Of a stretch of DNA of 16,836 bases, positions 13,630 to 16,836 are shown in pieces. How positions within the stretch are numbered: position 1 is the first letter of the stretch; each line of letters opens with the position of its first letter. This DNA comes from an uncultured Prevotellaceae bacterium. Its GTDB lineage: Bacteria > Bacteroidota > Bacteroidia > Bacteroidales > Bacteroidaceae. Made by a program: the position numbers and the translations under genes. The notes below the pieces were generated by a model that did not search any database, was not told where the DNA came from, and was given only the letters and a program-made list of their open reading frames with translations. The DNA is taken from positions 1-16,836 of the forward strand of contig CAMJAO010000017.1 of the NCBI GenBank assembly GCA_946403615.1, in the 5' to 3' direction.

Positions 13630-14943
13630 ATGGATTGGTTCAATAAAATCATCTCCTTTTTCCAAAAGGACATATGGCGCATCAAGGCCGAACAACTGCC
13701 TTGGTGGAAACGGGCCTTGGTGAATATGGTCAAGGTGGCCATCCTCACGGTCAAGGCTTTTTTCACAAACAGACTCTTCCGTATGGCGGCGGCACTGACC
13801 TATTCCACGCTGCTGGCCATCGTTCCCATCGCTGCGGTCGTCTTCGCGGTGGCACGGGGATTTAACATCTCCATCTATATCGAAGACTGGTTCCGCGACT
13901 CGCTGGAGTCGCAACCACAAGTGGCCGAGTCCATCATCGGCTTCGTCAACTCTTATCTCGTACATGCACAAAGCGGTGTCATCCTCGGTGTGGGCTTGGT
14001 GTTAATGCTCGTGACGGTCATCTTGCTGACCACCACCATCGAAGAGAGTTTCAACGACATCTGGCTGGTGGATAAGCCGAGGACTTGGGGACGGTCTATC
14101 ATCAACTACACGGCTGTGTTCTTCCTCTTGCCCGTTGTCATCATCGTCACTTCGGGCATTTCGGTGGTCTTCGCCACCATCTCCGACGGACTGAAAGAAA
14201 TCATCTTCGTGGCGCCTGTCATCAAGGGCATCGTGGGGTCGGCGCCGTATGTCATCTGGTCATTGGCGTTTATCCTGCTCTATGTCTATATGCCCAACAC
14301 GAAGGTGAAATGGAAATACGCCATCATACCCGGCATCATCGCGGGTGTGGCCATGCAGATACTCCAACTCTTCTATATCCATTCGCAGATGTGGGTGTCC
14401 AGCTATAACGCCATCTACGGGTCGTTCGCCGCACTGCCGCTCTTCATGCTGTGGCTGCAGATATCATGGACCATCTGTCTCATCGGGGCGCAGATGTGCT
14501 ACGTCAGACAGCACCTGAAGGATATGGCGTTCGAGCATGATGTGAAGGAAATCAGCCATCACCACCAGATGATTATGTCGGCGCTGCTGCTCAGCATCAT
14601 CTGCAAACGGCACTATAACGGTGAGCCGGCTTGCAACGTCAGACAACTGAAGGAGTCGTCGGGACTGCCTATGAGGGTGACGACCGAACTGTTGAAACAG
14701 TTGAAGGAGGCGGGGCTTATCAATGTCAGCGGGTCGTATCGTGAAGAGGAAACGATCTATCAACCGTCTATCGGCACCAACAATATCACCCTCGGCATGA
14801 TGATTGACAGGCTGGAGTGTCAGGGGAAATGGAAACCCCGGGTGCTGGTGTCGCAACTGGACGGCAACCTGTGGCGAAAGGTTCACCAAATCAGAAATAA
14901 TTATTGCGATGAACTGAAATCGGTGCTGGTCAGGGATTTGTAA
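13630..14943 (+). CDS. yihY: YihY/BrkB-family inner membrane protein with C-terminal winged-helix-like extension
   Basis: This 437-residue protein belongs to the YihY/BrkB (UPF0761) family of inner membrane proteins, whose biochemical role is not settled. Family signatures are RMAAALTYSTLLAIVP at about 51-66 and YGSFAALPLFMLWLQISW at about 263-280. About six membrane helices can be placed at roughly 55-75, 115-137, 158-182, 205-222, 230-250 and 268-290. Family members of around 290 residues end near this point; here some 145 further residues follow. They include VRQLKESSGLPMRVTTELL and LKQLKEAGLINVSG (about 337-368), which read as a winged helix-turn-helix. An N-terminal amphipathic segment precedes the first helix. 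The gene is followed after 14 bp by the symporter gene. The old label ribonuclease BN for this family is a misannotation. Confidence 0.92.
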   Translation: MDWFNKIISFFQKDIWRIKAEQLPWWKRALVNMVKVAILTVKAFFTNRLFRMAAALTYSTLLAIVPIAAVVFAVARGFNISIYIEDWFRDSLESQPQVAESIIGFVNSYLVHAQSGVILGVGLVLMLVTVILLTTTIEESFNDIWLVDKPRTWGRSIINYTAVFFLLPVVIIVTSGISVVFATISDGLKEIIFVAPVIKGIVGSAPYVIWSLAFILLYVYMPNTKVKWKYAIIPGIIAGVAMQILQLFYIHSQMWVSSYNAIYGSFAALPLFMLWLQISWTICLIGAQMCYVRQHLKDMAFEHDVKEISHHHQMIMSALLLSIICKRHYNGEPACNVRQLKESSGLPMRVTTELLKQLKEAGLINVSGSYREEETIYQPSIGTNNITLGMMIDRLECQGKWKPRVLVSQLDGNLWRKVHQIRNNYCDELKSVLVRDL

Positions 14944-14957
14944 ACGAAGATGTCAGA

Positions 14958-16376
14958 ATGAACGAGGTCATTACTCAAGTCAACGATGTCATTTGGGGAT
15001 ATTTCCTGATGGGCGTGTTAGTGCTCTGCGGTGTGTGGTTCACGTGGAAGACAAGGGGCGTTCAGTTCCGCATGGTCGGCGAGATGTTCCGACTGCTCAC
15101 GGATTCCGCCGTGTCGGGCACCAGCCAACTCGACGATACCCATCAGAACCACCGTCATATCTCTTCCTTTCAGGCTTTTGCCGTTTCCGTGGCTACACGC
15201 GTGGGAACGGGCAACTTGGCGGGCGTGGCCACTGCCATCGCCATCGGAGGCCCGGGTGCCGTGTTCTGGATGTGGGTCATTGCGCTCATCGGCTCGGCCA
15301 CCGCTTTTGTCGAGTCAACCCTCGGCCAGTTGTTCAAACAGAGGCAAAAAGACTCTTTTATAGGCGGACCGGCTTATTATATCCTCCACGGACTGCACTG
15401 CCGTTGGCTGGCTGTCGTCTTCGCTGTTCTGATGACGCTTACCTTCGGATTGTCGTACAACTCCATCCAGAGCAACACCATCTGCGGTGCCATGAACCAT
15501 GCTTTCGGATGGGATCCCGCCATGGTGGGCATTGTCCTTTCTGTGATTGCGCTCTTCATCGTGTTTGGCGGCATCCACCGCATCGCAAAGGTCAGCTCCG
15601 TCATCGTTCCGCTGATGGCCATCGGCTATTTCATCTTAGCACTTGTCATCGTCGTGATGAACATCGAGCACATCCCCCATGTGTTGAGTGTGATTGTCAG
15701 CAGTGCGTTCGGCGTAGAGCAGGGGGTGGGCGGAGCCCTTGGCGCGACCATCATGCACGGTGTGAAACGTGGTCTGTTCAGCAACGAGGCGGGCGAGGGT
15801 AGTGCACCCAATGTTGCGGCCACCGCCACGGTGTCGCATCCCGTGAAACAAGGGCTGATTCAGGCGTTGGGCGTGTTCACCGACACGTTGCTGGTCTGTT
15901 CATGCACGGCCTTCGTCATCCTCATCAGCGGTCTGTATGATGTGCCGGAACTGAGCGGCATCGCCATCACACAGGCGGCGCTCAACTCGGAGATTGGCTC
16001 CTTCGGAACGGTCTTCATCGCCATCGCCATTCTGTTGTTCGCTTTCTCCAGCATCATCGGCAACTACTATTACGGTGAGGCTAACATCCGGTTTATGACG
16101 TCCAATGCGACGGTGCTGACGGTGTTCCGTATCTTCTCCGGCGGTGTGTTGGTCATGTTTGGCGCGTTGTCCAGTTTGGAGCTCGTTTGGAGTCTTGGCG
16201 ATTTGTGCATGGCGCTCCTGACGATGTGCAACCTGATTGCCATCGTCAGCTTAGGGAAATACGTCTTCCGATTGCTTGAAGACTACCGCAGGCAGAAGCG
16301 CGAAGGTATCAAAGAGCCGGTTTTCCATCGCAGCCAGTTGCCTGAGATAGAAAAAGACATCGCCTGCTGGGAATAA
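14958..16376 (+). CDS. agcS: Sodium:alanine/glycine symporter, AgcS family
   Basis: This 472-residue protein is typical of the amino acid carrier protein (AgcS/AlsT, alanine or glycine:cation symporter) family, inner membrane transporters that couple amino acid uptake to sodium entry. Signatures are VGTGNLAGVATAIAIGGPGA at about 82-101, FIGGPAYYI at about 134-142, and RGLFSNEAGEGSAPNVAA at about 271-288, the strongest family hallmark. It has about ten or eleven hydrophobic helices and a short basic cytoplasmic tail. It starts 14 bp after the upstream gene and is probably co-transcribed with it. The exact amino acid (alanine, glycine or another small one) cannot be decided from sequence. Confidence 0.95.
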   Translation: MNEVITQVNDVIWGYFLMGVLVLCGVWFTWKTRGVQFRMVGEMFRLLTDSAVSGTSQLDDTHQNHRHISSFQAFAVSVATRVGTGNLAGVATAIAIGGPGAVFWMWVIALIGSATAFVESTLGQLFKQRQKDSFIGGPAYYILHGLHCRWLAVVFAVLMTLTFGLSYNSIQSNTICGAMNHAFGWDPAMVGIVLSVIALFIVFGGIHRIAKVSSVIVPLMAIGYFILALVIVVMNIEHIPHVLSVIVSSAFGVEQGVGGALGATIMHGVKRGLFSNEAGEGSAPNVAATATVSHPVKQGLIQALGVFTDTLLVCSCTAFVILISGLYDVPELSGIAITQAALNSEIGSFGTVFIAIAILLFAFSSIIGNYYYGEANIRFMTSNATVLTVFRIFSGGVLVMFGALSSLELVWSLGDLCMALLTMCNLIAIVSLGKYVFRLLEDYRRQKREGIKEPVFHRSQLPEIEKDIACWE

Positions 16377-16443
16377 ATCCCCGGGAATCCCACGGTCTAA
16401 ACTTTGAAAAGAAGTTAATAGGGGAGTTAAAAGTGGAGTTACC

Positions 16444-16458
16444 GCAGTCTTCGACTGC
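16444..16458 (+). terminator. Short hairpin downstream of the symporter gene
   Basis: GCAGTC-TTC-GACTGC is a perfect 6-bp stem with a 3-base loop, about 70 bp after the stop codon. It is followed by TTAGGG rather than a T tract, so it is a weak terminator candidate. Around it (16408-16472) the word GGAGTTAA recurs in low-complexity fashion. Confidence 0.35.
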
Positions 16459-16483
16459 TTAGGGAGTTAAAGGGCCAATAGCT

Positions 16484-16509
16484 GTAGGGGCGGGTCTCTG
16501 TGCCCGCCC
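16484..16509. repeat. GC-rich hairpin repeat (GTAGGGGCGGG type)
   Basis: GGGCGGG (16488-16494) pairs with CCCGCCC (16503-16509) around the loop TCTCTGTG. The opening GTAGGG resembles the hairpin at 2904-2927 (GTAGGGACGCGG). It probably belongs to a dispersed REP-like hairpin family; this is inference from two sites. Confidence 0.5.
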
Positions 16510-16537
16510 GAGCGCACTGAAAGAGCAACGAGCTCAT

Positions 16538-16560
16538 AGCCCAGGGCAACACCTTGGGGG
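16538..16560. repeat. AGCCCAGGGCAAC-type intergenic repeat
   Basis: The word AGCCCAGGGCAACACCTTGG is an imperfect inverted repeat (CCCAGG against CCTTGGG). I recall closely similar words as frequent intergenic repeats in Bacteroidales genomes, where they are often mistranslated as SPGQRPG peptides. This is recall and was not checked. Confidence 0.45.
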
Positions 16561-16562
16561 TT

Positions 16563-16599
16563 CTTATTTGAAACAACACGGGACAACATAAAACAACAT
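16563..16599 (-). repeat. Single arm of the GTTGTT-rich element, inverted copy
   Basis: Reverse-complemented, this stretch closely matches 2985-3020 (GTTGTTTTATGTTGT, then GTTGTTT and ATAAG). Only one arm is present here, whereas both arms occur at 2984-3070. Confidence 0.6.
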
Positions 16600-16602
16600 T
16601 CT

Positions 16603-16621
16603 GGGCTTACGCCCTTTTTTT
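16603..16621 (+). terminator. Terminator-like hairpin with T7 tract
   Basis: GGGC-TTAC-GCCC is followed by seven T residues. The stem is short (4 bp), so efficiency is doubtful. It is the only T-tract hairpin after the two-gene plus-strand unit and lies about 230 bp beyond the stop at 16376. Confidence 0.45.
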
Positions 16622-16728
16622 GCCTACGGCGTAACACGAATGCCCAGGAATGAACATGAATGATTCAAAAATAATAATTTATGAAAAAATTAATGAGCAA
16701 TTCATGCATATTCATGTAGCGTCGCAGA
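16622..16728 (-). repeat. Long intergenic repeat, copy D, head part, inverted
   Basis: Reverse-complemented, this matches the head of copies A to C from TCTGCGACGC through GTTACGCCGTAGGC, with divergence in the AT-rich middle. The core with inverted-repeat arms and hairpins is missing. Confidence 0.75.
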
Positions 16729-16737
16729 CATCCAGTC

Positions 16738-16782
16738 GCAGACAGGCAGCATGCTTCACGGCTTTGGCACACGCACATTATA
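16738..16782 (-). repeat. Long intergenic repeat, copy D, tail part, inverted
   Basis: Reverse-complemented, this matches the tail of copies A and B (TATAATGTGCGTGTGCCAA through GAAGCATGCTGCCTG). It lies next to the head part in the same tail-then-head order seen at the A/B junction, separated by nine bases. The last 54 bases of the window (16783-16836) show nothing identifiable. Confidence 0.75.
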
Positions 16783-16836
16783 GAATCAAGTTATTTATAC
16801 ATTTCAGACACTCATGGATAAGAGATAGGATAATTG

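Noticed and set aside
13630..14943. Ribonuclease BN
   Set aside because: This is an old misannotation of the YihY family; the sequence is a polytopic membrane protein without nuclease motifs.
1..16836. tRNA, rRNA or integrase/attachment site that would mark a genomic island
   Set aside because: I looked for cloverleaf-like features and integrase genes and saw none, so island boundaries cannot be supported here.

Overview
The window looks like a chromosomal segment of a Bacteroidota member, most likely a Prevotella-like Bacteroidales. The evidence is as follows. Two genes have exact matches to the Bacteroidota -7 promoter element TAnnTTTG, with a third probable match ahead of hsdM. Start codons lack clear Shine-Dalgarno sequences. 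The genes themselves are fairly GC-rich, while the intergenic spaces are long, AT-rich and full of repeats. The genus call is inference; no rRNA or other marker gene is present.

Layout, left to right. (1) 1-188 is low-complexity repeat, followed by an 890-residue plus-strand protein (190-2862). It joins a phage-tail-like N-terminus and a short collagen-like Gly-X-Y stretch to a complete calcineurin-like metallophosphoesterase domain. (2) 2863-3762 is a repeat-dense spacer: a terminator hairpin, a GC palindrome, a 30-bp imperfect inverted repeat and two tandem ~300-bp copies of an intergenic repeat (A and B). (3) Two minus-strand genes of unknown function follow: a small exported protein (3763-4194, with its own promoter) and a 275-codon reading frame (4483-5310). 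The apparent 5' end of the second lies inside a third repeat copy (C, 5280-5477). (4) 5521-13176 is a minus-strand type I restriction-modification operon, transcribed hsdM, fic, small membrane protein, hsdS, hsdR, then a 67-residue hypothetical. The first four genes are packed with ATGA overlaps or a 2-bp gap, and hsdR starts 4 bp after hsdS. (5) 13177-13629 holds the back-to-back promoters of the hsd operon and the next gene pair, separated by pyrimidine-rich tandem repeats. (6) A plus-strand pair encodes a YihY/BrkB-family membrane protein with a C-terminal winged-helix-like extension (13630-14943) and an AgcS-type sodium:alanine symporter (14958-16376). (7) 16377-16836 is another mosaic of intergenic repeats, including inverted head and tail pieces of the A/B/C family.

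Functionally, HsdM, HsdS and HsdR should form a complete type I restriction-modification enzyme; all catalytic motifs that can be read are intact. The Fic protein keeps both its AMP-transfer motif and an N-terminal inhibitory motif. It is embedded, with a one-helix membrane/coiled-coil protein, between the methylase and specificity genes. That makes a two-gene insert in a defence operon, and it is the most interesting candidate system here. The second theme is the repeat family, whose core has inverted-repeat ends enclosing three CACGC/GCGTG hairpins, and which overlaps a coding start.
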